From: Serripes groenlandicus
Lineage: Eukaryota > Mollusca > Bivalvia > Cardiida > Cardiidae
Assembly: GCA_031761405.1 (NCBI GenBank)
Contig: JASEVX010000001.1
Span: forward strand, 47,663,102 to 47,727,101
Reading direction: 5' to 3'
Length of the DNA stretch: 64,000 nucleotides
Positions 1-10,670 of the stretch are shown piece by piece. Within the stretch, counting starts at the first letter, position 1. Each line of letters begins with the position of its first letter. The position numbers and the translations under genes are program-made. A model generated the notes under the pieces. That model ran no database searches, was not told the origin of the DNA, and saw only the letters and a list, made by a program, of their open reading frames with translations.

Positions 1-641
1 TGAAATTTGGTCAGAATGTTTGTCTTAATGATATCTAGGCCAAGTTCCGATATGGGTCATATTGGATCAGAAACTAGGTCAATAAAGGAAAATATTGTTC
101 TTCTTAACACTCTGGATACTGCATTTTTAATTTCAGCATGATGAAACTTTATCAGAATGTTTTTCTTGATGATATGTAGGCCAAGTTCGAATATGGGACA
201 TGCTGGGTCAAAAACTAGGTCACTAGATCAAATTGAAGGAAAATCTTGTGAACACTTTGAATGCCGCATTTTTTGCTTCAGCAGCTTGAAATTTGGTCAG
301 AATGTTTGTCTGAATTATATGTAGGTCAAGTTCGAATATGGGTCATATTGGATCAGAAACTAGGTCAATAAAGGAAAATATTGTTCAAACTCTGGAGGCC
401 GCATTTTTACTTTGAGCAAGTTGAAACTTTGTCAGAATGTTGTCTTGATGATATCTAGTCCATGTTGGAATATGGGTCATATCAGGTAAAAAAATATAGA
501 TCACTAGGCCAAATGAAGGAAAATATTATTAACACTGTGGAGGTTACATTCAGAATAATTGTCTTGATGTGTTTTGCATTGCAGTACATTGTATAATTAA
601 GGTGAGCGATCCAGGGCCATCATGGCTCTCTTGTTTTTTAA
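1..641 (+). repeat. Family A tandem-core element (3' part)
   Basis: About four diverged copies of a roughly 140-170 bp unit, with the recurring phrases 'tttgtcagaatgtttgtctt', 'gatatctaggccaagttc' and 'aaggaaaatcttgtt'. The array closes at 602-641 with GGTGAGCGATCC, an imperfect AGGGCCATCATGG palindrome and CTCTTGTTT. The 5' end lies outside the window. It is non-coding; further copies are at 31431-32715 and 42380-44117. Confidence 0.8.
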
Positions 642-1051
642 AAAGAATTGCCCAGCTTTGTATGTGGAAGAGTCCATAGTCAATTCTAGGAATATCAATA
701 TAAAATGGTGTGTTGGGAATTCAACAGTATAGAGCCTGGTCAGAGGGCATGGATGCCCAGCAGGTTACCGAGTTTCACAAAATCGGTTCAAAGTGTTAAA
801 GCTGTATTTAATGTTTAACAATCACATATATATATATATATATATAACCAGCTCATGTATAACAATGTTAATATCAAAATTCGTTTACAATTTGGTTTAA
901 CAAAATTGTGGGCAAATGAATTTATATTAATTTTCTTTCAAGGACAACACTTTTGAAGTTGATTCACAATCTTGCTGTCATGTCCAGACTTTTGTTATAG
1001 TCATTGACTATAAGCAGGTGAGATATTTTGTTTCTTTGAAACAGTGATTTT
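642..1051. other. Unassigned AT-rich spacer
   Basis: No gene or repeat family recognised. It holds an (AT)n microsatellite at about 829-846. Confidence 0.5.
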
Positions 1052-1968
1052 TAGCTCCACTGGCCAGTCAAGCTTATGTCATGGCGAATTGTCCGTCGCG
1101 CGTGCATGCATGCGTCCGTTAACTTTTTTCATTCAAACAACTTCTCCCTAACCACTTGGCCAATTAGGACGAAACTTCATAGGAAGCATCCTCTCAATGT
1201 CCTCTCCTGAATTCCTTAATTTTTTTTGGATCCATGCAAAATTCTGGTTTCCATGGCAACCAAAAGAAAAAAATAGTGTAAACTTAAAAACTCTTCTCTG
1301 AAAGTGTCTGGCCGATTTCCAAATAATTTTGTAGAAATGGTCCTTGGGTGACTCTTTATCATATTCCTTCAAGCCAAGTTGATTGATCAAAAAACATAGC
1401 CGCCAGGGGGCGGGGCTATTTTGCCTTATATGGCTATAGTGAAAACTTAAAAAATCTTTTCTCCTCCGAAAGTGTCGGGTCGATTTTCAAATAAATTTTC
1501 AGAAATGTTCCTAGGGAGATCTTCTATCAGATTCCTTCAAGCCATGTTGATTGGTTGAAAACTATGGCCGCCAGGGGTCGGGGCTATTTTGCCTTATATG
1601 GCTATAGTGAAAACTTAAAAAAAAGCTTCTCCGAAAGTGTCCGGCTGATTTTCAAATAATTTTGTAGAAATGTTCCTAGGGTGACCTGCCATCAGATTAC
1701 TTTAAGTGATGTTGATTGATCGAAAAACTATGGGTTTATTTTTTGGCCTTATATGGCATAAGTGAAAACTTAAAAAAAATCTCCGAAAGTGTCGGGCTGA
1801 TTTTCAAATAATTTTGTAGAAATGTTCTTAGGGTGACCCTCTATCCGATTCCTTCAAGCCATGTTGATTGTTCAAAAGACATGGCGATCAGGGGGCGGGG
1901 CTGTTTGGAGATTTAGTTTTTGCCTAATGGCCGTGGAGTGATACTGGCCCTCTCGGGCCTCTTGTTTC
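1052..1968 (+). repeat. Family B tandem-core element
   Basis: Opens with TTTTAGCTCCACTGG and a short 5' hairpin, then a region rich in 'cgtccgt'. About four units of 150-170 bp follow, each carrying 'ttttcaaataattttgtag', 'attccttcaagccatgttga' and 'cttatatggctatagtgaaa'. It closes near 1933-1966 with GGCCCTCTCGGGCC (a hairpin) and TCTTGTTT. ORFs inside it are accidental. Confidence 0.82.
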
Positions 1969-2497
1969 ATTTCTAGCACAAAGTTTTACTCACTGAATAA
2001 TTGTAGATATCTCCAATGATGTTCTTCTATGCTTGACAAGTTTTATTTGCTAACCCGTGTCGAACACCGTTAAGATTAATGGACAAGGAATATTATTTCC
2101 TATACAGGATATCCCCAGGAAACTAAACCTGTGTTGTTCTCAGACAATATTTGATATTCCAGAAGGCAACTTCTGAAAACATTATTGCAAAGGTAGAAAG
2201 TGCTTAAGATGATAAGACTGGAAAATTGTTATGACAAGAAACTGCGTACACACATAGTATGATTATAAATTTTGAGTGCAAACATAAGCTCTGAAGGTCA
2301 GATTTTGTATAACATGGTTCAAATATAAGAGGATTTGAAGACTTAATCAATCCAATTCTTACTAAACATTGCTATGAAATAGTTTACCCTATCTGATAAA
2401 GATTCTTTGAAATAAGAAGTAACATTTGAAAAATGGAAAGCAAAATTAGTGTAAAAGGAATTAATGAAAGCATTGCAGGAAAATGTATAACATGTCA
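1969..2497. other. Unassigned spacer
   Basis: AT-rich DNA with no recognisable gene, repeat family or RNA. Confidence 0.4.
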
Positions 2498-3877
2498 TTA
2501 TACCCCCGATAAACGAAGTTGGTCGGTCGGTCAGTTGCGATTTTCTTTATCCGGAGCATAACTTTGAAACTAATTGTTGGAATTTAATAAAACTTCATAC
2601 GATGATACAACACATTGAAAGGAAGTGCGGTGTACAGGAACCTTAAATCTACTTTACCTATACAGAGTTATTACCCTTTGTTACTTTTTCTTGTCCGGGG
2701 AATTACTTAATAACTAATAGATGGAATCTAATAAAACTTCATACAATGGTAGAGCACAATGAGAGGAAGTGCAGAGTACAAGAACCATAACTTTAATTTA
2801 CATAACTACATAGTTATTGCCCTTTGTTACTTTTCATGTTCGTAGAGTCTTGTCCGGTGCATAACTTTAAAACTGATTGTTGGAATTTAATAAAACTTCA
2901 TACGATGATACAACACATTGAGAGGAAGTGTGGTGTACAGAAACCATAACTCTAATTTACATAATTACAGAGTTATTGCCCTTTGTTACCTTTTCTTGTA
3001 CCTAGAGTCTTGTCCGGAGCATAACTTTAAAACTAATTGTTTGAATTTAATACAACTCAAACGATGATACAACACATTGAGGGGAAGTGCAGTACAGGAA
3101 CCATAAATTTATTTTACCTAAATACAGAGTTATTGCCCTTTGTTACTTAATAATGAGAACCATAACGGTAATTTACATAATAACATTATTACCCTTTGTT
3201 ACTTTTTGTTGAGTGTAGAATAATTTCAAAACTTATGGATGTAATTCAATAAAACTTCATACTATGATACAACACATTGAGAGGAAGTGCAGTGAACAAG
3301 AAACATAACTCTATTTTAGCTAATTATAGATTTAATGCCCTTTGTTATATTTTCATGTTCGTAGAATAATTTTCATCGCCCTTTCTTACTTTTTTCTTGT
3401 CCGGAGATTATCTTTAAAACTACAAGTTGGAGTTTAAGGTGGGGTTTCTTAATATACCACTACCTTTCCTATCAGGGCGACGTTCGGGGGTATTAATCAC
3501 ATTCAGTGATAGTTCTAGTTTACATAATTACAGAGTTATTGCCCTTTGTTACTTTTGTTGAGCGTAGAATAATTTCTAAACTACTGGATGGAATTTAATA
3601 AAACTTCATACTATGATACAACACATTGAGAGGAAGCGCAGTGAACAAGAACCAAAACTCTATTTTAGCTAATTACAAATTTATTGCTTGCCCTTTGTTA
3701 CATATTCTTGTTCGTAGAATAATTTTCATCGCCCTTTCTTACCTTTTTCTTGTCAGGAGATTATCTTTAAAACTACAAGTTGGAATTTAAGGTGGGGTTT
3801 CTTAATATTCCACTATCTTTCCTATCAGGGCGACGTTCGGGGGTATTAATCACATTCAGTGATAGTTCTAGTTTGCA
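2498..3877 (+). repeat. Family D-like tandem-core element (variant core)
   Basis: Starts TTATACCCCCGATAAACGAAG followed by 'ggtcggtcggtcag'. The core repeats 'aatttaataaaacttcatac', 'gatacaacacattgagagga' and 'agagttattgccctttgtta' every 170-180 bp. The 3' terminus, GGGGGTATTAATCAC, a small hairpin and TTCTAGTTT, occurs twice, at about 3488-3522 and 3841-3874. The last roughly 353 bp were therefore duplicated in tandem. Confidence 0.72.
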
Positions 3878-4009
3878 TTGCAATTGCTGCACAGAATACA
3901 GATCATTCAACCATTTTGCAAGAAGCCCATAAAAGTTTTTGAACCATCATTGTCTATGAGTTAACATTATCGGTTTACTATAGACACAGTGTCTTTTACA
4001 TTGATAAGT

Positions 4010-4252
4010 TGACAGCCTCAGGTGCTGGAGGTCGTGGGTTTGATCCCTATTTGGGTCATACCAAAGACTTTAAAAATGGTAGTAATTAATGGCTGCGCTC
4101 CTTGGCACTCAGAGTTGCGGGTTTGCATTACGACTGACTGGCTTGTGTCAGTATAATTGGACCAGTAGTACTGTTAACTCACGTAGAAAATGTTGTGATA
4201 TAACTGAAACATTATCAAAAGCGCTGTAAAATACCAATCAATAAATCAATCA
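4010..4252 (+). mobile_element. SINE-A copy (tRNA-derived), diverged
   Basis: The head carries a pol III box-B-like GGTTTGATCCC preceded by a weak box A. The body reads 'gactgactggcttgtgtcag' and 'gtgatataactgaaa', and the tail is AATCAATAAATCAATCA. It aligns along its length with the complete copy at 52073-52321. No clear target-site duplication was found. Confidence 0.7.
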
Positions 4253-4390
4253 CTGATGTTGAATTATTGAAACATGAGTTTGAACCCCAGCTTGGCCATT
4301 CATCATTTCATATGAAAGACTTAAGTCATTGCGACTATCGTCAATCAGCTTCCATTAATTGGCTAAATATGTCTTGTGAAATTTTATTAA
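4253..4390 (+). mobile_element. SINE-B fragment
   Basis: Contains GAGTTTGAACCCCAGCTTGG, the box B region of SINE-B (compare 29420-29445), then a degenerate body with 'gggct'-like remnants. Both ends are lost. Confidence 0.5.
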
Positions 4391-4404
4391 GCTTCAGCAA
4401 TAAA

Positions 4405-4560
4405 ACTGCAGCAGACAAATTCGAAAACATCTAATAGAAAAAATGATTTTTTTTTTATTATGAAAGAACGAATTGAAAGCATTGTGGCGAAGGAAAAATT
4501 GTTATTATGAGCACAATATTTTAAAAGTTGTCTGCTGCAGATGCATCAAAATGCCTCGGA
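4405..4560. mobile_element. Degenerate TTAA-MITE fragment
   Basis: Has 'gcagcagacaaattcgaaaac' and, inverted, 'aaaagttgtctgctgcagat', around a central hairpin-like 'aaaaattgttattatgag'. These are the inner arms of the TTAA-MITE family; the TTAA ends are gone. Confidence 0.5.
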
Positions 4561-4660
4561 GTCTAAAGATAAAAGTTACTATCTGTCAGATGTTGGTGGA
4601 CATTGTTTACTGATGTACTTTACAGTATGAGGTGTAGAGTGACCTCAGAAACAGTTCTGT

Positions 4661-4993
4661 AAGGACAATGAGCATGAATTCGTAGACAACACAGATAGAT
4701 TTATGAAAGACAAAAAGGTCGATGACAGTCTATACTATGATGAAGTACACCTTACAAACAAAGGGGGTGCTATTCTCGGGAAGCACCTTAAATCAAAAAT
4801 ATACAAAATATTGGAGATAAATCAACTACAACAAGAATTAAATTTTCCTCGGGCTCGGAACTTCAAACAACCGCACAATCAACAGAGAACCAAATTCAGA
4901 CGACCACCTGCACACCCAATGACACAACCATTTGGAGTCAACCCATGGACATTTCCTCCTTGGAGACCGGTCTACAGACAACAGCGATTCTAA
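4661..4993 (+). pseudogene. LINE ORF1 C-terminal remnant (SGNH esterase-like)
   Basis: The open frame runs from after a stop at 4640 to the TAA at 4991-4993. The translated phrase FVDNTDRF followed by YYDEVHLTNKGG resembles the final block of SGNH/GDSL hydrolases, where the Asp and His of the D-x-x-H pair are catalytic. CR1-type LINEs are known to carry such an esterase in ORF1. Only about the last 110 residues remain, so the nucleophilic serine block is missing and no activity is expected. The tail is rich in Arg, Gln and Pro, possibly for RNA binding. It overlaps ORF2 by 49 bases in another frame. An internal ATG lies at 4703. Confidence 0.65.
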
Positions 4994-7956
4994 ATGACAT
5001 TTCCAAAATCAACAGGCAAGAGCCTAATATCCAATTAAACAGAAATGAACTACCTATAAGTGAATCACTAAATTTTGACGCAGTTAACACCCTAGAACAA
5101 AATGGAAATTTTTTTGAAAAAAAAGGATTAAAAGTGTTTCATTTAAACATACACTGTCTTTATCCCAAATTTGATGAAGTAAAATATCTATTAAGTCAGC
5201 AGCAGGATATTGACATACTGTATTTTTGTGAAACATTTTTAAACGAATCATTTTTAGATCTTGAAATAATGCTTACTGGTTACCAGATGTTTAGGAAAGA
5301 CAGAAAAACACATGGAGGAGGAATAATAGTTTATGTTAAAAACTGTTATACCTGTACTAATAGAAATGAGATTGAAAATGATAATACAGAATCCCTTTGG
5401 CTGGAAATCAAATATATGAAACAGAAATCATTTCTCTTTGGATATGTTTATAGGCCACCTTCTTCATTGTCAAACTGGGTTAATGACATGGAACGAACAC
5501 TTGAATTGATTTATTCTGAAAACAAGGAAATACTTCTTCTTGGTGATCTCAACTATAATTTTGTTAATAATCAATCTATCAATTCTACATGGAATAGTGT
5601 CTATAGTTCATACAACTTAAAGCAACTTGTTAACCAGCCAACCAGAGTAACTTCCTGTTCATCTTCAATAATTGATCATTTATACACAAATATGCCATGT
5701 AATATTGCAGAGGTAACTGTCCCTATCTTAACATTGAGTGACCATTACCCAGTCTGTTTTACTCGTAAACTAACATCTAAACCAGAAAAAGGTTTACTTC
5801 ATAACTCAATTTCATACAGAAACCTAAAACATTTTAATGAAGAACAGTTTTTGGTACATCTACAACATCAACCTTGGTCTGCTATTGATACTTATAATGA
5901 TGTTGATGATGCATTAGAATGTTTTATACAAATGTTCTCTGATGTCTTAAATGAACATGCACCTGTAAAAGTAAGGCGTGTTAAACATAAACATCAGCCT
6001 GACTGGTTCACACCTGAGATTGCAAATGCCATTAAAAAGAGGGATGCTGCAAAACTATCTGGAAATAAATGGTATTTCCGAAGATGTCGTAACCAAGTCA
6101 AAACATTAATTAGTAATGCCAAAACTACGTTCTATGAAAAAACAATTAACAAAAATAACAACAACCCTAAGCTACTCTGGAAGAATCTGAAAGATCTATC
6201 AGGTAAATCAAAATCACATCAAACAAACTTTATCACTAATGAGGATGGAAATCAGATATCTGACCCTTTAGAAACTGCAGAGATTTTTAACAAATTCTTC
6301 ACAGAAATTTTTAAAACCGCACCACTGGTTGATGGCATTCTTCAAAGTCAGAATAAATCAGTTCTTCAGAATTATGTTGACAGCAAAATGCAAGATAATG
6401 ATCTATTTCAGATACCATTTATAAGTGAATCCTTCGTAATGAAAGAGCTTAATTCTTTAGATTCAACCAAATCTACAGGTTTGGATGGATTAGGACCACG
6501 GTTTCTTAAAGTAAGCTCAAACATTATAGCTAGACCCTTGACACATATTTTTAATTTAGGTATTAGACAAACAAAATTTCCAAACATTTTTAAAGTAGCT
6601 AAAGTAACACCAATATTCAAAAAAGGTGTCAAAAATGATAAGAATAATTATAGACCAATTTCTATTCTACCAGTACTATCAAAAGTCTATGAGCGACATA
6701 TCTCAAATAGCCTTAAATTATTCTTGGAAAAACATAAACTACTCAATAATCAACAATCCGGCTTTCGTAAATTTCACTCCTGTGAAACTGCCTTAACACA
6801 AATTGTTGATAATTGGATCGAAGCTATCAATAACAACAATCTAGTAGTTACCATATTTTTGGATCTCACAAAGGCATTCGATCTTATTAATCATAGTCTT
6901 CTCATTGAAAAACTTAAATGTTATAGATTTTGCTCAAAATCAATAAAATGGTTTACTTCCTACTTAACAGGTCGCTACCAAAAAGTAAGTATTTCAGGAA
7001 AACTATCATGTTCAAGAGAAATATCTGCTGGCGTCCCTCAAGGCTCTGTTCTAGGGCCATTACTGTTTATAATTTACATAAATGATCTTCCGTTGTTTGT
7101 TAAAGATTCAATCATTGATATGTTTGCTGATGACACCACAATAACTGCTGTGGGTAAATCAAAGCCAGATATAACTCAAACTCTGCAAAATGAAATTTGT
7201 ATTATTGAAAACTGGTGTCAACAGAACTCAATGTTACCAAACGTACAAAAAACAAAAGCTATGTTCCTTGCTGCTTCATACCCAATAAATCATCAATCCG
7301 ATGAGATCAAAATACTATTACAAAATCATGAGATACAACAAACATACAAAGAAAAAATTCTTGGTGTTCATATAGACCCTCAACTTAACTGGAAACATCA
7401 TGTTGAGCACACGCTAAAGAAATGTAATTCATTACTATACCTACTTCTGAGAATTAAAAAGTTTCTTAATATACATTCAAGGAATCTTTTCTTTAATGCA
7501 TACATACTTCCTCACATTGATTATTGTTGCACAATATGGGGCTCCTGCAGTCAAAATCTGCTTGACAAAATGTTAAAATTTCAGAAACGTGCTGCACGTG
7601 TTATACTTGACAAGCCATTTGATGCACCATCAGAAGAACTTTTCCAACAATTATCCTGGATGAAATTTCATGCAAGAATAGACTATAAAAAAGCAATTAT
7701 CATTTACAAATCATTAAATGAACAATGTCCTGAATACCTAAGAGACAAATTTAAATACTCCCAAAATAAAGGTCTAAGATCCTTTGATAACAAGCTGTTA
7801 CAATTACCAAAACCAAAACTAGAATTCTTCAGAAAATCCCTGACCTATTCAGGACCAAAAATTTGGAATGATATTCCCTTTCAAATTAGAACAGCAGATT
7901 CATTAAATTCTTTTAAGAAATTATATTTAGCGTGGATGTTTACCAGTAGTTCTTGA
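4945..7956 (+). CDS. LINE ORF2: AP endonuclease and reverse transcriptase
   Basis: A 1003-residue frame without interruption. Residues 62-270 form an APE-type endonuclease: HLNIHC (N68), CETFL (E96), LLLGDLNYNF (D201, N203), IIDHLYTN (D244) and LSDHYPV (D266, H267). Residues 545-740 are the reverse transcriptase: VTPIFKKG, NNYRPISILP, QQSGFRKFHSCETAL, FLDLTKAFD (D640), AGVPQGSVLGPLLFIIYIND and FADD at 727-730, so the catalytic aspartates are all present. The C-terminal part carries PHIDYCCTIWG and KFQKRAARVIL, common in CR1/Jockey-group ORF2 proteins. The enzyme would nick target DNA and prime reverse transcription of its own RNA. The ATG at 4945 lies inside ORF1 and precedes the endonuclease by about 60 residues. 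Termination-reinitiation or a frameshift could supply it. Confidence 0.92.
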   Translation: MDISSLETGLQTTAILNDISKINRQEPNIQLNRNELPISESLNFDAVNTLEQNGNFFEKKGLKVFHLNIHCLYPKFDEVKYLLSQQQDIDILYFCETFLNESFLDLEIMLTGYQMFRKDRKTHGGGIIVYVKNCYTCTNRNEIENDNTESLWLEIKYMKQKSFLFGYVYRPPSSLSNWVNDMERTLELIYSENKEILLLGDLNYNFVNNQSINSTWNSVYSSYNLKQLVNQPTRVTSCSSSIIDHLYTNMPCNIAEVTVPILTLSDHYPVCFTRKLTSKPEKGLLHNSISYRNLKHFNEEQFLVHLQHQPWSAIDTYNDVDDALECFIQMFSDVLNEHAPVKVRRVKHKHQPDWFTPEIANAIKKRDAAKLSGNKWYFRRCRNQVKTLISNAKTTFYEKTINKNNNNPKLLWKNLKDLSGKSKSHQTNFITNEDGNQISDPLETAEIFNKFFTEIFKTAPLVDGILQSQNKSVLQNYVDSKMQDNDLFQIPFISESFVMKELNSLDSTKSTGLDGLGPRFLKVSSNIIARPLTHIFNLGIRQTKFPNIFKVAKVTPIFKKGVKNDKNNYRPISILPVLSKVYERHISNSLKLFLEKHKLLNNQQSGFRKFHSCETALTQIVDNWIEAINNNNLVVTIFLDLTKAFDLINHSLLIEKLKCYRFCSKSIKWFTSYLTGRYQKVSISGKLSCSREISAGVPQGSVLGPLLFIIYINDLPLFVKDSIIDMFADDTTITAVGKSKPDITQTLQNEICIIENWCQQNSMLPNVQKTKAMFLAASYPINHQSDEIKILLQNHEIQQTYKEKILGVHIDPQLNWKHHVEHTLKKCNSLLYLLLRIKKFLNIHSRNLFFNAYILPHIDYCCTIWGSCSQNLLDKMLKFQKRAARVILDKPFDAPSEELFQQLSWMKFHARIDYKKAIIIYKSLNEQCPEYLRDKFKYSQNKGLRSFDNKLLQLPKPKLEFFRKSLTYSGPKIWNDIPFQIRTADSLNSFKKLYLAWMFTSSS

Positions 7957-8050
7957 AATTAAGTGATCTTTTATTTTATTACCAATTTGCTTTTTTATTT
8001 TTTGAATTGTTTATATGTATAACATTGTGTATATAATGTATTGCTAACTC

Positions 8051-8095
8051 TGAGGCCCACATGGAAGATTGGGACAACCCAAATGTGTAGCCTCA
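8051..8095 (+). promoter_or_regulatory. LINE 3' UTR stem-loop
   Basis: TGAGGC and ACAT pair with ATGTG and GCCTCA, and inside that TTGGG pairs with CCCAA around an ACAA loop. It sits just before the AATAAA and the (ATT)n tail. LINE reverse transcriptases often recognise such 3' stem-loops; here that role is inferred from position. Confidence 0.6.
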
Positions 8096-8118
8096 TAAAA
8101 TAAAGTCATTATTATTAT

Positions 8119-9064
8119 TATACCCCCCGGCAAACAAAGTTTGGGGGGGTATATAGGAATCACCCTGTCTGTATGTCCGTCTGTCTGTCTGTCCGTATGT
8201 CCACATTTCTTGTAAGCACTACTCCTCCTAAACGGCTCAATGGATTTGGTTCAAACTTTACATGAAGGTTACACATCATATGTAGATATGCATGAAGGAA
8301 GATCACACGCCTCGGACTCTTCCAAGGGGAGATAATTTAACTTAGAGGTTATCTGCGAGGGACTCCTGTGCACATACCTCCACATTTCTTGTAAGCACTA
8401 CTCCTCCTAAACGGCTCAATGGATTTGGTTCAAACTTTACATGAAGGTTACACATCATATGTAGATATGCATGAAGGAAGATCACACGCCTCAAACTCTT
8501 CCAAGGGGAGATAATTTAACTTAGAGGTTATCTGCGAGGGACTCCTGTGCACATACCTCCACATTTCTTGTAAGCACTACTCCTCCTAAACGGCTCAATG
8601 GATTTGGTTCAAATTTTACATGAAGGTTACACATCATATGTAGATATGCATGAAGGAAGATCATACGCCTCAGACTCTTCCAAGGGGAGATAATTCAACT
8701 TAGAGGTTATCTGCGAGGGACTCCTGTGCACATACCTCCACATTTCTTGTAAGCACTACTCCTCCTAAACGGCTCAATGGATTTGGTTCAAACTTTACAT
8801 GAAGGTTACACATCATATGTAGATATGCATGAAGGAAGATCACACGCCTCGGACTCTTCCAAGGGGAGATAATTTAACTTAGAGGTTAGCTCCCTTTGAT
8901 TTTGAAGTATTTCCGATTTTTCATTATGAAGAATTTGACTTACACCCATTGTGACATGATATTTTTCTATTTGAGTGTCTGGATTTGAATTTTAAACACA
9001 AATGGTAAACAAACATGGAGCGGGGGGTATTCTTCAGTGAGCTTTGCTCACAGTATTTCTAGTT
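8119..9064 (+). repeat. Family D tandem-core element, 179-bp unit
   Basis: 5' end TTATACCCCCCGG, then a hairpin-forming 'aaacaaagtttg', a (GTCT/GTCC)n stretch, and four copies of a 179-bp unit. The unit phrase 'ccacatttct' falls at 8201, 8380, 8559 and 8738, the last copy being partial. The 3' end reads GGGGGGTATTCTTCA, the perfect hairpin GTGAGC-TTT-GCTCAC, then AGTATTTCTAGTT. The termini ATACCCCCCG and CGGGGGGTAT are complementary. The core units are nearly identical, so the array is recent or homogenised. Confidence 0.88.
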
Positions 9065-9123
9065 ACCTCTGTCTTGACATCATTGCTCTGGTGCAAAAAG
9101 GTCAAGAGAATAATGATTGTCTC

Positions 9124-9200
9124 TTAACCCTTTCCCACATACAGCAAATCTGCAGCAGATGACTTTGAAAATAGCTAGGAAAAATGTGAACTGTCGCTGT
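9124..9200 (+). mobile_element. TTAA-MITE fragment
   Basis: Begins TTAACCCTTTCCCACATAC and continues through 'ctgcagcagatgactttgaa', then loses similarity. No matching 3' end follows. Confidence 0.7.
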
Positions 9201-9849
9201 CATGTAATTGAAATAATTGTGAAAAGCAGGAAACCCAAATAATTAAATGAATGAACAAATGTAAATCCAGATCAATGTACACTGTTCACAAGTTAGTCAC
9301 TCAAACTGTGAAGAAAGTTCTCAGTGTTAGTTAGGATCAAACTGGTAAGAATGCACAAGGTGACCCTGAGCATAAAGATTTAATGCTCATTGGGAGCTTT
9401 TTGATGTCTCCCATCAACAATTTCTCGTCAATGACATCTCGTCCTGAACCACTTGGCCTACTTTGACCAAAATTCACAGACATTTGTTCCTTAGGATTTA
9501 AGAATTGCTAAAATAATTGAATTCTTGACCAAAAAACTCGATTTCAATTGAGTTGAAAATAATTATTAATGACAAGATATTTTCAGAGTGGCTTGCTTTA
9601 AGAATTTCTGAGGCTAAAAGTTATATTAACTTAACTCGTATCATAATTTTGATGCAAAGTTTTAAAATATTACTTGGCTTCAGCACTCTCTTCTTTTCAA
9701 ACAATGTTTTTGAAAATCAACTGCTTTAAAAAGATTTTAATATTGTATTTGAGAAGGAACAATAAAATCAATAGAATATGGCTTGATAAAAATGCTTGTT
9801 TTTGCAATCGGTACACACTTTGTTTTTGGAAGAAATATTATGTAATTTT
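9201..9849. other. Unassigned spacer
   Basis: AT-rich; no gene or repeat family recognised. A short ORF at 9674-9904 runs into MITE sequence and has no recognisable content. Confidence 0.4.
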
Positions 9850-10261
9850 CACCCTTTCCCACATATGTACGCTTTCTGTCACTTCTACAGCAGACGACAT
9901 TTGAAAACAGTGTGGCTAAAGGAGAAATTGCTCATAATGAGCAATTTCTCCTTTTGTCACAATGTTTTCAACACTATTCACTTACTTATATTTATTTACA
10001 GAGAATTTCCGTATTTCTGTCTTTATGTGTTCAAAGTCGTCTGCTGCAGATTTGTCCCTCATACAACCAATCTGCCGCGTATCACTGTTGAAAGATCTAG
10101 GCATAAATATGGATAGTTTCTATAAACTTGAATAGAGTTTAAAACAGTGTGGCAAAAGGAGAAATTGTTCATTATGAGGAATTTCTGCTTTTGCCACAAT
10201 AGTTACAAAAATCATCTGCTGCAGATGCTTCAAAGGGTGCCTATAAGAACGGAAGGGTTAA
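9850..10261. mobile_element. Two fused TTAA-MITE copies
   Basis: The first copy (about 9850-10055) begins CACCCTTTCCCACAT, has the central hairpin 'attgctcataatgagcaat' and ends near 'gtctgctgcagatttgt'. The second (about 10056-10261) has a degenerate start, another central hairpin, 'catctgctgcagatgc' and ends GGAAGGGTTAA. The TTAA between them is lost. Confidence 0.72.
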
Positions 10262-10670
10262 GTACATAATCAAAATCTTATGATAACTCACTCAAGGACT
10301 TAATGACCTAGTAAGAAAGAAAAGCCTACCAACAGAAATATGCTCTGCAGTGGCCTTGATCAGTTTTAGCTCCAACAAACAAAAAGATGTGAGCCATTGT
10401 AAATAAACGGTGTCCGACGTCCAGCTTGCATCTTCATCATCAACAATGTCTTCAAACAACAGAGGCCATTTTCATCCACAGAAGTTTCACTTTCATATAC
10501 CTCTTTCAAAATTGTTTAATTGCAGTTTGTTCAATTGCAGAATTACATTCAATACAGAACTTTGTTTTGCATCAGAAATGGGTTGAAGCACAAAATTGTT
10601 CTTTAGGTGAACCATTACATAATTATTCAGATTTCAAGACTAAAAGTGAAAAAAAAGTGTGTGTGCTATT
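10262..10670. other. Unassigned spacer
   Basis: No supported gene. An open frame around 10426-10710 runs into the following repeat and shows no domain. Confidence 0.4.

Larger units (their letters stand above)
4640..8120 (+). mobile_element. CR1-like non-LTR retrotransposon (LINE), 5'-truncated
   Basis: The remnant holds the end of ORF1, an intact ORF2 and a 3' UTR ending AATAAAGTCATTATTATTATTA. The esterase-like ORF1 and the endonuclease-RT ORF2 fit the CR1/Jockey group; the exact clade cannot be settled by eye. Loss of the 5' part is usual for LINE insertions. The uninterrupted ORF2 argues for a young copy. The 3' tail runs straight into the TATACCCCC start of a family D element, so the target-site duplication cannot be read. 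The 5' edge is placed at the last in-frame stop and is approximate. Confidence 0.88.

Noticed and set aside
8201..8887. CRISPR-like regular repeats
   Set aside because: Units of 179 bp are contiguous without unique spacers, and the context is eukaryotic.
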